From Pseudomonadales bacterium (GTDB lineage Bacteria > Pseudomonadota > Gammaproteobacteria > Pseudomonadales > Azotimanducaceae), in the NCBI GenBank assembly GCA_007128525.1, contig SKXG01000213.1, positions 1 to 9,917 on the forward strand: a stretch of 9,917 nt of DNA, given 5' to 3'. Shown piece by piece: positions 1 through 8,622 of the stretch; the first letter of the stretch is position 1, and the number at the start of each line of letters is the position of its first letter. Under the pieces are notes generated by a model. The model was not told the DNA's origin and made no database searches. It was given only the letters and a program-made list of their open reading frames with translations. A program made the translations under genes and the position numbers.

Positions 1-1299
<1,299 letters not shown>

Positions 1300-1304
1300 G
1301 CCTC

Positions 1305-1727
1305 ATGGCGAAGACCATGCATTGCGACATCGTCAGCGCGGAGAAGGAGATCTTCTCCGGTGAGATCACCATGCTGATCGCCAACGGCTCGCTGGGCGAG
1401 ATCGGGATCCTGCCCGGTCACGCCCCACTGCTGACCGGGATCAATCCTGGTCCGGTGCGGCTGCGCTTTGAAAATGGCGAGGAAGATGTGTTCTTCGCCT
1501 CCGGCGGCTATCTCGAAATTCAGCCGCACGTAATCACAGTGCTGGCCGATACGGCTGCCCGCGCCGATGATATCGACGAAGCTGCTGCGGCACGCGCCAA
1601 GGAGCAGGCCGAGCGCGCCATGCATGAACAATCCGCCGAGTTTGAGTACTCGGTCGCCGCTGCTCAGCTCGCTGAAGCCTCTGCCCGGCTGCGGACGCTG
1701 GAAGAACTCAAGAAGCGCCGTCGCTAA
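1305..1727 (+). CDS. atpC: F1Fo ATP synthase subunit epsilon
   Basis: Subunit epsilon is part of the central rotor stalk. It couples gamma to the c-ring and its C-terminal helices can inhibit ATP hydrolysis. The 140 residues match the usual length (about 139 in E. coli). The N-terminal beta-sandwich (about residues 1-86) carries the family signatures DIVSAEKEIFSGE, GEIGILPGHAPLLT and the GGYLEIQP strand. The alanine- and glutamate-rich C-terminal helical hairpin (about 90-140) ends in a basic tail, KKRRR. The ATG at 1305 is preferred because it gives the family-like MAKTMHCDIVS start and has GGAG at 1290-1293, inside the end of atpD. A second ATG at 1317 would shorten the protein by four residues. 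The gene is translationally close-coupled to atpD and appears to be the last gene of the atp operon, since a strong hairpin follows at once. Confidence 0.97.
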   Translation: MAKTMHCDIVSAEKEIFSGEITMLIANGSLGEIGILPGHAPLLTGINPGPVRLRFENGEEDVFFASGGYLEIQPHVITVLADTAARADDIDEAAAARAKEQAERAMHEQSAEFEYSVAAAQLAEASARLRTLEELKKRRR

Positions 1728-1740
1728 GCTGCCCGACCTC

Positions 1741-1764
1741 CGGGTGTGGCCGCTGCCACACCCG
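1741..1764 (+). terminator. Hairpin after atpC, terminator-like
   Basis: A perfect 9-bp inverted repeat, CGGGTGTGG (1741-1749) and CCACACCCG (1756-1764), encloses a 6-base loop and begins 13 bases after the atpC stop codon. The position and stability fit the end of the atp operon. The bases that follow are TTACCCCC rather than a run of T, so it is not a textbook intrinsic terminator. It could equally be a 3'-end stabilising structure or a partial terminator that lets some transcription reach glmUS. Confidence 0.6.
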
Positions 1765-1796
1765 TTACCCCCTCTACTACCCTTGCAGCAGATAGA

Positions 1797-1898
1797 AAGC
1801 CCGCGGCTCGTAAGCGCCCGCGGCTGCTCGTATAAGCGCCCGCGGCTGCTCGTATAAGCGCCCGCGGCTGCTCGTATATATAAGCCCGCAGCCCGTAT
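1797..1898. repeat. Tandem array of a 22-bp GC-rich unit upstream of glmU
   Basis: Three identical 22-bp units lie head to tail at 1812-1833, 1834-1855 and 1856-1877. Each begins AAGCGCCC, has the palindromic core CCGCGG, and ends GCTGCTCGTAT. A shorter diverged copy precedes them (1797-1811, lacking 7 bases), and a degenerate copy follows (1882-1898). Four extra bases, ATAT, separate the third unit from the last. Every full unit creates a TATAA sequence where it joins the next. The array occupies about half of the atpC-glmU gap and stops about 30 bases before glmU. No reading frame through it looks like a real protein. I do not recognise the unit as a named repeat family. Confidence 0.9.
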
Positions 1899-1901
1899 AA
1901 T
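1896..1901 (+). promoter_or_regulatory. Candidate -10 box for glmU(S) promoter
   Basis: TATAAT, an exact sigma-70 -10 consensus, lies 29 bases before the glmU start. It would place transcription initiation near base 1908 and give a leader of roughly 20-25 bases. The position where a -35 element should lie (about 1872-1879, inside the last repeats) reads TCGTATAT and does not resemble TTGACA. There is no TG extension. The promoter is therefore inferred from the -10 box and its place alone. TATAAG sequences at 1831, 1853 and 1879 in the repeat array are possible additional weak -10 elements. Confidence 0.45.
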
Positions 1902-1930
1902 GCACCGCAGCGCAGCAATGGAAGCCACCC

Positions 1931-3298
1931 ATGGATACCGAAGTTGTCGTTCTGGCCGCCGGTGAAGGGACGCGGATGAAATCAGGCCGGCCCAAAGTGC
2001 TTCAGACGCTGGCCGGACGTACCCTTCTCGATCATGTGCTGGCCAGTGCCAGCGCCCTTGCCCCAAAACGTATCCATGTGGTTATCGGGCATGGTGCCGA
2101 CCAGGTTCGCTCGGCTTTCACCGGCCGCTCGCTGAATTGGGTTGAGCAGCGCGAGCGTCTCGGCACCGGCCATGCCGTGTTGCAGGCACTGCCACAGATC
2201 GATCCCGGCGCCCGCATGCTGGTGCTCTACGGCGACGTGCCACTGGTTGAACCGGCCACCCTGGCCCGTGCCCTGGCCAGCGCCGATGATGCACTGGTTC
2301 TGCTCACGATGGAGCCGAACAATCCGCACGGTTTTGGCCGCATCCTGCGCGATCAGCAGGGCGTTGTGACCGGCATCGTCGAAGAACGCGATGCCACACC
2401 CGAACAGCGCACCATTACAGAAGTGAACAGCGGCATCATGGCCATGCCGGTCGCCCAGGTGGCGCCCCTGCTGGAACGGCTTAGCGCCGACAATGATCAA
2501 GGTGAGTACTTGCTCACTGATTTGGTCGCGCTTGCCTGCGACGCCGGCCTGCCCATCAAGACGGCCGGCGTCGATCCGCTGGAAGTGGCTGGCATCAACG
2601 ACCGGGTGCAACTCGCCGAGGTTGAGCGCGCCCTGCAGCGCCGGCAGGCGACTGCCCTGATGCGTGCCGGCCTGAGTCTGGCTGACCCTGCACGCTTCGA
2701 TTTGCGTGGTGAGCTGCAGCACGGTCGCGACTGTTTTATCGACGTCAACGTGCTGATGGAAGGCCGGGTGGCGCTCGGCGAACGGGTCCGCGTCGGTACC
2801 GGCGCTGTGTTGCGCGATGTCACCATTGCCGATGACGTCGTCATAGAACCCTATTCGGTGATCGATGGGGCCCGTATTGGCGCCGGCGCCAACATCGGGC
2901 CCTTTGCCCGCCTCCGGCCGGGCACGGATCTCGGGCCGGCAGTGCGGATCGGCAACTTCGTCGAAACCAAGCAGGCTGTACTCGGCGCCGGCAGCAAAGC
3001 CAACCACCTGGCCTACCTGGGCGATACCCGTCTCGGTGCGGACTGCAACGTCGGTGCCGGCGCCATTACCTGCAACTACGATGGTGTGAACAAGCACCGC
3101 ACAGAGATCGGCGACCGCGTGTTTGTCGGCTCCAACAGCACTTTAGTGGCGCCCCTGACGATTGCCGATGATGCCTTTGTCGCAGCCGGATCCACCGTTA
3201 CCACCGCCGTCGATACCAAGAGCCTGGCCATTGGGCGCGCACGTCAGCGCAACATCAAAGGCTGGCAACCCCCGGCCGCCCGCAGCCCGCGTGGCTGA
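1931..3298 (+). CDS. glmU: Bifunctional GlmU: glucosamine-1-phosphate acetyltransferase / GlcNAc-1-phosphate uridylyltransferase
   Basis: GlmU acetylates glucosamine-1-phosphate with acetyl-CoA and then couples the product to UTP, giving UDP-GlcNAc for peptidoglycan and lipopolysaccharide. It acts in the cytoplasm, usually as a trimer. The 455 residues match E. coli (456). The N-terminal nucleotidyltransferase domain (about 1-226) has LAAGEGTRM with PKVL and Lys22, then GTGHAV, YGDVPL with metal-binding Asp102, EVNSGIMA and GEYLLTDL. The C-terminal left-handed beta-helix (about 250-455) has hexapeptide repeats, ARLRPGTDLG, the presumed catalytic His359 in NHLAYLGD, and ITCNYDG. The ATG at 1931 has GGAAG six bases upstream and gives the family-like N-terminus. 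glmS begins 18 bases after the stop, so the two are probably cotranscribed. Expression may come from the TATAAT at 1896 and from readthrough past atpC. All key residues are present. Confidence 0.98.
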   Translation: MDTEVVVLAAGEGTRMKSGRPKVLQTLAGRTLLDHVLASASALAPKRIHVVIGHGADQVRSAFTGRSLNWVEQRERLGTGHAVLQALPQIDPGARMLVLYGDVPLVEPATLARALASADDALVLLTMEPNNPHGFGRILRDQQGVVTGIVEERDATPEQRTITEVNSGIMAMPVAQVAPLLERLSADNDQGEYLLTDLVALACDAGLPIKTAGVDPLEVAGINDRVQLAEVERALQRRQATALMRAGLSLADPARFDLRGELQHGRDCFIDVNVLMEGRVALGERVRVGTGAVLRDVTIADDVVIEPYSVIDGARIGAGANIGPFARLRPGTDLGPAVRIGNFVETKQAVLGAGSKANHLAYLGDTRLGADCNVGAGAITCNYDGVNKHRTEIGDRVFVGSNSTLVAPLTIADDAFVAAGSTVTTAVDTKSLAIGRARQRNIKGWQPPAARSPRG

Positions 3299-3316
3299 CG
3301 CGTCCAAGGAGTCTGC

Positions 3317-5155
3317 ATGTGTGGCATAGTCGGCGCCACTGCGCGCCGCCCGGTATCGGAAATTCTGCTGGAAGGCCTGCGGCGTCTGGAGTACCGGGGT
3401 TATGACTCGGCTGGTCTGGCCGTCCTCGGGCAGGGCGACCCGCCCGTCCTGCAGCGACGTCGGACGCTCGGCAAGGTCGCTGAGCTGGTGGCCCACGTCC
3501 ATGACCAGCCAGTGCAGGGGTCAACCGGCATCGCGCACACCCGCTGGGCCACGCATGGTGCCCCCAGCGCCCTCAATGCCCACCCCCATCAGTCGCAGGA
3601 TCTCGTTTCCGTGGTGCACAACGGCATCATCGAGAACTATGAACCCTTGCGACAGCAGCTGGCCGATGCCGGCTATCAGTTCGAGTCGGAGACCGACTCT
3701 GAGGTCATCGCCCACCTGATTCATGCCAGTCTGTCTGAAACAGACAACCTGACCCAGGCGGTACGCCTCGCTGTACGTCAGCTCGAGGGCGCCTTCGCCA
3801 TCGCCGTCGTCTGCGTCCATGAACCGGACACGCTTGTTGCAGCGCGGGTCGGAAGCCCCCTGGCCATTGGCGTCGGCATTGGCGAGAACTTTATTGCCTC
3901 CGATGTGCTGGCGCTGCGACCGGTCACCGACCGCTTCATCTTCCTGGAGGAAGGCGACCTGGTTGAGCTGACGCCCAGCGAAATCAGCATCTGGAATCTG
4001 GATGATGAGGCAGTGGTCCGGGCCACAGTCGAGGTAAAACAGGATCATGAGGAGGCGGACCGGGGACCTTACCGCCATCACATGCTCAAGGAGATCCATG
4101 AACAGCCCAATGTGATTCGCCGTACCCTGGAGGGCCGGATCGGCCGGCGGCGATTGTTGGAGAAAGCCTTCGGGCTGCGCACTGGGCCGATTCTGGACCA
4201 GGTCCGCGCTGTGACCATCGTGGCCTGCGGCAGCAGCTATTACACCGGTGCCGTTGCACGCTACTGGATTGAGGCGCTGGCTGGTCTGCCGTGCCAGGTG
4301 GAAATCGCCAGTGAATACCGCTACCGCGACGTGGCGGTGCCAGCCGACAGTTTGTTTGTCACCATTTCGCAGTCCGGAGAGACGGCCGACACCCTGGCGG
4401 CCCTGCGCCAGGCCAAGCAGGCCGGCTATCTGGCCACGCTGACCCTGTGCAACGTCGCCACCAGCTCTATGGTGCGGGAGTCCGACCTCTATATGCTGTT
4501 GGAAGCCGGCCCAGAGATCGGTGTCGCCTCGACCAAGGCCTTTACCGTACAGCTGGTTGATCTGCTGCTGCTGGCCCTGCTGCTGGCGCGCCGTCAGGGC
4601 CTGGCGCCGGAAACCGAAGAAACCCTGATCACCGCCCTCCGAGACCTGCCGACGCAGGTTGGCGAGGTGCTGGACCTTGATCCCATCATCGCCCGCCACG
4701 CCGAGCGCTTTATCGACCGCGAGCACGCCCTGTTTCTGGGTCGCGGCTCCTTGTACCCGATCGCGATGGAAGGCGCGCTGAAGCTGAAGGAAATCTCCTA
4801 CATCCATGCCGAAGGCTATGCCGCCGGGGAACTCAAGCATGGCCCGTTGGCGCTGGTCGATGAGCAGATGCCGGTGGTGGCGGTGGCACCGAATGACGAT
4901 TTGCTCGACAAGCTTTATTCCAACCTTGAAGTCGTGCGTGCCCGTGGCGGCAAGCTGCTGGTCTTTGCCGACGCACAAGCCAGTCTGCAAAGCGCTGCCA
5001 ACATCGATATCGTCCGTATGCCGGCGATTCACGAGCTGCTCGCTCCCATCCTGTACACGGTACCGTTACAATTGCTTGCCTATCACGCAGCGGTTCTGAA
5101 AGGCACGGACGTAGATCAGCCGCGCAATCTCGCAAAATCCGTCACAGTCGAATAA
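3317..5155 (+). CDS. glmS: Glutamine--fructose-6-phosphate aminotransferase (isomerizing)
   Basis: GlmS makes glucosamine-6-phosphate and glutamate from fructose-6-phosphate and glutamine, the first committed step of the hexosamine pathway. The 612 residues compare with 609 in E. coli. The N-terminal glutaminase domain (about 1-240) begins MCGIVG, so Cys2 becomes the N-terminal nucleophile after Met removal. It also has HTRWATHG, VHNGIIENY and ESETDSEV. Two SIS isomerase domains follow, with CGSSYYTG (Cys304), SQSGETADT and STKAFTVQ. Glu492 in KLKEISYIHAEG, His508 in ELKHGPLAL and Lys607 in NLAKSVTVE correspond to E. coli Glu488, His504 and Lys603. AAGGAG at 3306-3311 sits five bases before the ATG. 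No glmR-type regulator gene lies between glmU and glmS, and the 18-base gap is too short for a glmS ribozyme. Control by a GlmZ-like small RNA cannot be judged from this window. Confidence 0.98.
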   Translation: MCGIVGATARRPVSEILLEGLRRLEYRGYDSAGLAVLGQGDPPVLQRRRTLGKVAELVAHVHDQPVQGSTGIAHTRWATHGAPSALNAHPHQSQDLVSVVHNGIIENYEPLRQQLADAGYQFESETDSEVIAHLIHASLSETDNLTQAVRLAVRQLEGAFAIAVVCVHEPDTLVAARVGSPLAIGVGIGENFIASDVLALRPVTDRFIFLEEGDLVELTPSEISIWNLDDEAVVRATVEVKQDHEEADRGPYRHHMLKEIHEQPNVIRRTLEGRIGRRRLLEKAFGLRTGPILDQVRAVTIVACGSSYYTGAVARYWIEALAGLPCQVEIASEYRYRDVAVPADSLFVTISQSGETADTLAALRQAKQAGYLATLTLCNVATSSMVRESDLYMLLEAGPEIGVASTKAFTVQLVDLLLLALLLARRQGLAPETEETLITALRDLPTQVGEVLDLDPIIARHAERFIDREHALFLGRGSLYPIAMEGALKLKEISYIHAEGYAAGELKHGPLALVDEQMPVVAVAPNDDLLDKLYSNLEVVRARGGKLLVFADAQASLQSAANIDIVRMPAIHELLAPILYTVPLQLLAYHAAVLKGTDVDQPRNLAKSVTVE

Positions 5156-5175
5156 CGCCCCGCAGCGCCGGGGTG
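5156..5175 (+). terminator. GC hairpin immediately after glmS
   Basis: CCCCG (5158-5162) pairs with CGGGG (5169-5173) around a 6-base loop. A G-U pair and a C-G pair extend the stem to 7 bp, from 5156 to 5175, right after the glmS stop. No T-run follows, so termination is doubtful and readthrough into uvrD is possible. A second small dyad, CGCT-TT-AGCG at 5188-5197, abuts the uvrD start codon. Confidence 0.35.
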
Positions 5176-5197
5176 GCGCAGGGGGCGCGCTTTAGCG

Positions 5198-7411
5198 GTG
5201 GATGTCAGCCACATACTTGAAGGACTGAATGACGCTCAGCGCGATGCGGTTACCGCGCCGCCGGGCAACATGCTGGTCGTGGCCGGTGCCGGCAGTGGTA
5301 AAACCCGCGTCCTGGTGCATCGCATTGCCTGGCTGGTGGAGGTCCACGGGCTGTCGCCGCATGGCATTCTTGCTGTCACCTTCACCAACAAGGCCGCCGC
5401 GGAGATGCGATCGCGTGTAGAGGCGCTGTTGCATCTGCCTGCCCGTACCCTGTGGGTGGGCACCTTTCACGGCATCGCCCACCGCCTGCTGCGAATGCAC
5501 TGGCGCGAGGCCGGATTGCCCGAGGCATTTCAGATTCTGGATGCCGACGATCAGCTCAGGCTGGTCAAACGCGTCATGCGCTCACTGGATCTCGATGAAT
5601 CCCGCTGGCCGCCCCGGCAGGCGCTCTGGTTTATCAACGCCCAGAAAGATGAAGGCAAACGAGCGCGCGATGTCTTTGCCGGCGAAGATCCGTTTCTGGC
5701 CACGCAGCAGCGCATCTACGAAGCCTATGAGGTGTTGTGCCAGCAGGGTGGGCTGGTCGATTTCGCCGAGCTGCTGCTGCGCAGTCATGAACTCTGGCAG
5801 AAGGATCCGGCGCTGCTCGCGCACTATCAGCGGCGCTTTGGCGAACTCCTGGTCGATGAGTTTCAAGACACCAACAGCATTCAATATGCCTGGCTCAAGG
5901 TGCTCGCCGGTGCTGACGGCCACATTATGGCGGTTGGTGACGACGATCAGTCCATCTATGGCTGGCGTGGCGCGCGCATCGAGAATATCCAGCGTTTTCC
6001 GCATGATTTCTCTGATGTACGCACGGTGCGCCTGGAGCAGAACTATCGCTCAACGGGCACCATTCTCAGCGCCGCCAATGCACTGATAGACCATAATCAG
6101 GATCGGCTAGGCAAACAGCTGTGGACCGATGGTGGCGAAGGCGATCCGATTCTGGTCTACGCGGCCTACAACGAGCTTGATGAGGCGCGATTCATCGCCG
6201 ACCGCATTGACAGCTGGATTCGTGATGGCGGCAGTCCGCAGGAAGCCGCTATTCTGTACCGTTCCAATGCACAGTCTCGTGTGCTCGAAGAGGCCTTGCT
6301 GAGACTGCAGATTCCGTATCGCATCTATGGCGGTCAGCGTTTCTTCGAGCGTGCGGAAATCAAGAATGCACTGGCCTATATGCGGCTCACCACCAACCCG
6401 CACTCGGATCAGGCGTTTGAGCGCGTGGTCAACACGCCGACGCGCGGCATCGGCGACAAGACGCTGCAACAACTGCGCGACTATGCCCGCCAGCGGTCCT
6501 TGTCGCTGTGGCAGGCTGCGCGTGAAGGCATTGCTGACGCTACCATTGCCGGCCGCGCCGCCACAACGCTGGGCGCCTTTGTTGCGTTGATTCAGCGTCT
6601 GCAGGCTGACACCAAAGGACTCTCGTTACACGAACTGGCCGAGCACTGCATCCAGGCCAGTGGCCTGCTCGACTACCACATGAAAGAGCGTGGTGAACGC
6701 GGCCTGGCACGCAAGGAGAACCTCGAAGAGCTGGTGACGGCGGCACGTCAGTTCAGTGGCGAGACTGTCCTGCCACTGCAGCCCGATGGCAGCCCGGCGG
6801 AGCCGCCGTCGGAACTGGAAGAGTTTCTCGATCAGGCGGCGTTGGAGGCCGGCGATCGGCAATCGGACGGCACGGATCAGGCCGTGCAGCTGATGACGCT
6901 GCACTCAGCCAAGGGTCTGGAATTCCCGCTGGTGTTCCTTGCCGGACTTGAGGAAGGCCTGTTCCCGCACCGGATGTCTCTGGAGGAACCGGGCCGCCTC
7001 GAAGAGGAGCGCCGCCTGTGCTATGTCGGGTTAACACGCGCCATGCACCAGCTTTATCTTACTTTTGCCGAGGCGCGACGTCTGCACGGCGCCGACACTT
7101 ACAACCGGCCGTCCCGTTTTCTGCAGGAAATTCCACCAGCGCTGCTCAATCATGTGCGCCTGCGTGAAGCGCCTCGGACGCATCTGGGCGCCGTACCGGC
7201 ACCTGGGGTGTCACAACAGGGAGAGACCGTCAGTGCTGGCGACGGTGCCAGCGTGCGCGTGGGCCAACGCGTGTTGCACAACAAATTCGGAGAAGGCGTC
7301 ATCCTGCAGGCTGAAGGCAGTGGTGAACGGGCCCGCGTGCAGGTCAACTTTGCCGGAGCCGGCAGCAAATGGCTGATGCTGAGTCTGGCGCAGCTTGAGC
7401 CACTGGAATGA
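5198..7411 (+). CDS. uvrD: DNA helicase II (UvrD), superfamily 1A
   Basis: UvrD is a 3'-to-5' ATP-dependent helicase of nucleotide excision repair, where it releases UvrC and the excised oligonucleotide, and of methyl-directed mismatch repair. It also removes recombinase filaments and stalled polymerases. The product has 737 residues (720 in E. coli). Motifs in order are the Q-motif around LNDAQRDAV, Walker A AGAGSGKT with Lys35, TFTNKAAAEM, motif II DEFQDTN from residue 220, GDDDQSIYGWRGA, LEQNYRST, VNTPTRGIGDKT, MTLHSAKGLEF and motif VI EEERRLCYVGLTRA (Tyr609). A C-terminal Tudor-like domain (about 689-737, GQRVLHNKFGEG onward) matches the RNA polymerase-binding domain of UvrD/PcrA. A short Pro/Glu-rich insertion near residues 525-545 explains part of the extra length. 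The GTG at 5198 is chosen because MDVSHILEGLN matches the E. coli start MDVS. Its ribosome site is weak (AGGGGG, about 12 bases away). It is more like UvrD than Rep. Confidence 0.97.
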   Translation: MDVSHILEGLNDAQRDAVTAPPGNMLVVAGAGSGKTRVLVHRIAWLVEVHGLSPHGILAVTFTNKAAAEMRSRVEALLHLPARTLWVGTFHGIAHRLLRMHWREAGLPEAFQILDADDQLRLVKRVMRSLDLDESRWPPRQALWFINAQKDEGKRARDVFAGEDPFLATQQRIYEAYEVLCQQGGLVDFAELLLRSHELWQKDPALLAHYQRRFGELLVDEFQDTNSIQYAWLKVLAGADGHIMAVGDDDQSIYGWRGARIENIQRFPHDFSDVRTVRLEQNYRSTGTILSAANALIDHNQDRLGKQLWTDGGEGDPILVYAAYNELDEARFIADRIDSWIRDGGSPQEAAILYRSNAQSRVLEEALLRLQIPYRIYGGQRFFERAEIKNALAYMRLTTNPHSDQAFERVVNTPTRGIGDKTLQQLRDYARQRSLSLWQAAREGIADATIAGRAATTLGAFVALIQRLQADTKGLSLHELAEHCIQASGLLDYHMKERGERGLARKENLEELVTAARQFSGETVLPLQPDGSPAEPPSELEEFLDQAALEAGDRQSDGTDQAVQLMTLHSAKGLEFPLVFLAGLEEGLFPHRMSLEEPGRLEEERRLCYVGLTRAMHQLYLTFAEARRLHGADTYNRPSRFLQEIPPALLNHVRLREAPRTHLGAVPAPGVSQQGETVSAGDGASVRVGQRVLHNKFGEGVILQAEGSGERARVQVNFAGAGSKWLMLSLAQLEPLE

Positions 7412-7420
7412 TGACAACCG

Positions 7421-7437
7421 GGGCCGTTAGGCGGCCC
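7421..7437 (+). terminator. GC hairpin after uvrD
   Basis: GGGCCG (7421-7426) and CGGCCC (7432-7437) form a perfect 6-bp stem with a 5-base loop (TTAGG), 9 bases after the uvrD stop. There is no T-run downstream. It may be a weak terminator or an RNA end structure. The next gene starts 29 bases further on. Confidence 0.35.
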
Positions 7438-7466
7438 ACTGACAGCCACCCGAGGGGGGATCGACG

Positions 7467-8573
7467 ATGCACCTGAGAATCTGGTCTTTGGTTATGGCGG
7501 CGCTGATGCTCGCAGCCTGTGGCACGGATACCGAGGCGCCGGCTGAAGCCGGTGCCGACCGTTCCCAGGAAACCTTTCGCTGGACACTGGTGACCACCTG
7601 GCCGCGCAATCTGCCGGCGGTCGGTACGGCGCCCGAGCGGCTGGCGGAGAAGGTGAAGGTGATGAGCAATGGCCGCCTGCAGATCCGCGTCTATGGCGCC
7701 GGCGAACTGGTGCCGGCCTTTGAAGTCTTCGATGCGGTGGCCGAAGGCACGGCAGAGATGGGCCATGGCGCGGCTTATTACTGGCGCGGCAAAATCCCGA
7801 TTGCGGCCATCTTTACCTCGGTGCCCTTTGGCATGACGGCGCAGGAAACCAATGGCTGGCTGCACTATGGCGGCGGCCTGGAACTCTGGCAGGAACTGTA
7901 TGAGCCCCACGGTCTGGTGCCGCTGGCAAGCGGCAATACGGGCACGCAGATGGGCGGCTGGTTCAACAAGGAGATCAATTCCGTCAGTGATCTGCGCGGC
8001 TTGCGGATACGCATTCCCGGCCTTGGCGGTGACGTCTATCAACGTGCCGGCAGCACCAGCGTCTCCTTGCCCGGCGGTGAGGTGTACACGTCCATGCAGA
8101 CCGGAGTCATCGACGCCACCGAGTGGATCGGGCCCTACAACGACCTGGCGTTGGGACTGCACCGTGTCGGCCGCTACTTCTACTATCCGGGATGGCAGGA
8201 ACCGTCCGCCACGCTGGAGGCCATCGTCAACAAGGACGCCTGGGATTCATTGCCGGACGATCTGAAGTTGATCCTGAAAACGGCGACGCGGGCCATCAAT
8301 CAGGACATGCTGGATGAGTTCACCGCGCGCAATGCGCAAGCCCTGAAGACGATGGTCGATGAGCATGGCGTTGAGCTGCGCCGTTTTCCGGATGATGTCC
8401 TCAACGCCTTTCGTGAGCACTCCTTTGCCGTGCTCGAAGATGCCGCCGGGCGTGATGACATCAGTCAGCGGATCTATGACTCTTATATGAGCTTTCTTCG
8501 GGATGCCCAGGAATACGCGCGCTTCTCCGAGCAGGCGATGATGAACGTCCGGCAGCCGCCCGACGACCAGTGA
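7467..8573 (+). CDS. TRAP transporter substrate-binding protein, DctP family (TakP/FcbT1-like), putative lipoprotein
   Basis: This is the extracytoplasmic solute receptor of a tripartite ATP-independent periplasmic (TRAP) transporter, which hands ligand to a sodium-driven membrane permease. The 368 residues begin with a short signal, MHLR then a hydrophobic stretch IWSLVMAALML and a lipobox LAAC. This predicts cleavage before Cys18 and lipid attachment. The mature part has family signatures: TTWPRNLP near the N-terminus, NTGTQMGGWF (Gln161), DLRGLRIRIPG with the conserved ligand-carboxylate arginine probably at Arg182, LPGGEVYTSMQTG, and IDATEWIGPYND (Glu219-Trp220), followed by YYPGWQEP. This pattern fits the subfamily annotated for mannitol/chloroaromatic or 2-oxo acid transport, of which TakP is the characterised example. 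The actual ligand is unknown. A strong GAGGGGGG ribosome site lies 7 bases before the ATG. The large permease gene lies downstream on the opposite strand. The family call is strong; the substrate is not. Confidence 0.93.
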   Translation: MHLRIWSLVMAALMLAACGTDTEAPAEAGADRSQETFRWTLVTTWPRNLPAVGTAPERLAEKVKVMSNGRLQIRVYGAGELVPAFEVFDAVAEGTAEMGHGAAYYWRGKIPIAAIFTSVPFGMTAQETNGWLHYGGGLELWQELYEPHGLVPLASGNTGTQMGGWFNKEINSVSDLRGLRIRIPGLGGDVYQRAGSTSVSLPGGEVYTSMQTGVIDATEWIGPYNDLALGLHRVGRYFYYPGWQEPSATLEAIVNKDAWDSLPDDLKLILKTATRAINQDMLDEFTARNAQALKTMVDEHGVELRRFPDDVLNAFREHSFAVLEDAAGRDDISQRIYDSYMSFLRDAQEYARFSEQAMMNVRQPPDDQ

Positions 8574-8591
8574 AAAATGACCGGCAGCATT

Positions 8592-8621
8592 TCAGCGGCC
8601 AGACGCAGGTCCGGCCGCTGA
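8592..8621. terminator. Inverted repeat between convergent TRAP genes, possible bidirectional terminator
   Basis: Perfect 9-bp arms TCAGCGGCC (8592-8600) and GGCCGCTGA (8613-8621) enclose 12 bases. They fill most of the 49-base gap between the ends of the two convergent genes, and the second arm ends one base before the permease stop codon. The symmetry would give a hairpin in both transcripts. Neither side has a clear U-run (the minus-strand transcript continues into AAATGCTGCCGG), so intrinsic termination is uncertain. Confidence 0.5.
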
Positions 8622-8622
8622 C

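Noticed and set aside
1797..1898. Tandem repeats as a CRISPR array
   Set aside because: The units abut directly with no spacers and no cas genes are nearby.
1918..1965. Short 15-codon frame (ATG at 1918) overlapping the glmU start out of frame
   Set aside because: It could be a leader peptide, but it has no clear ribosome site of its own and uses the same short leader as glmU. Chance is the simpler explanation.
1982..3097. Minus-strand open frame of 371 codons opposite glmU
   Set aside because: It is a shadow of the glmU coding bias, with no recognisable motif and no plausible ribosome site seen.
3299..3316. Possible glmS ribozyme or riboswitch before glmS
   Set aside because: The gap between glmU and glmS is only 18 bases and contains little beyond the ribosome binding site. 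That ribozyme class is known mainly from Gram-positive bacteria.
3521..5032. Long minus-strand open frame of 503 codons opposite glmS
   Set aside because: It lies entirely inside glmS, whose protein is unmistakable. Its translation is rich in Gln, Gly and His with no domain I recognise. Long antisense frames are expected opposite GC-rich, codon-biased genes.
5188..5197. Small dyad CGCT-TT-AGCG at the uvrD start as an operator or LexA site
   Set aside because: It has only four base pairs per arm and no CTG-N10-CAG pattern typical of a proteobacterial LexA box, so no regulator can be supported.
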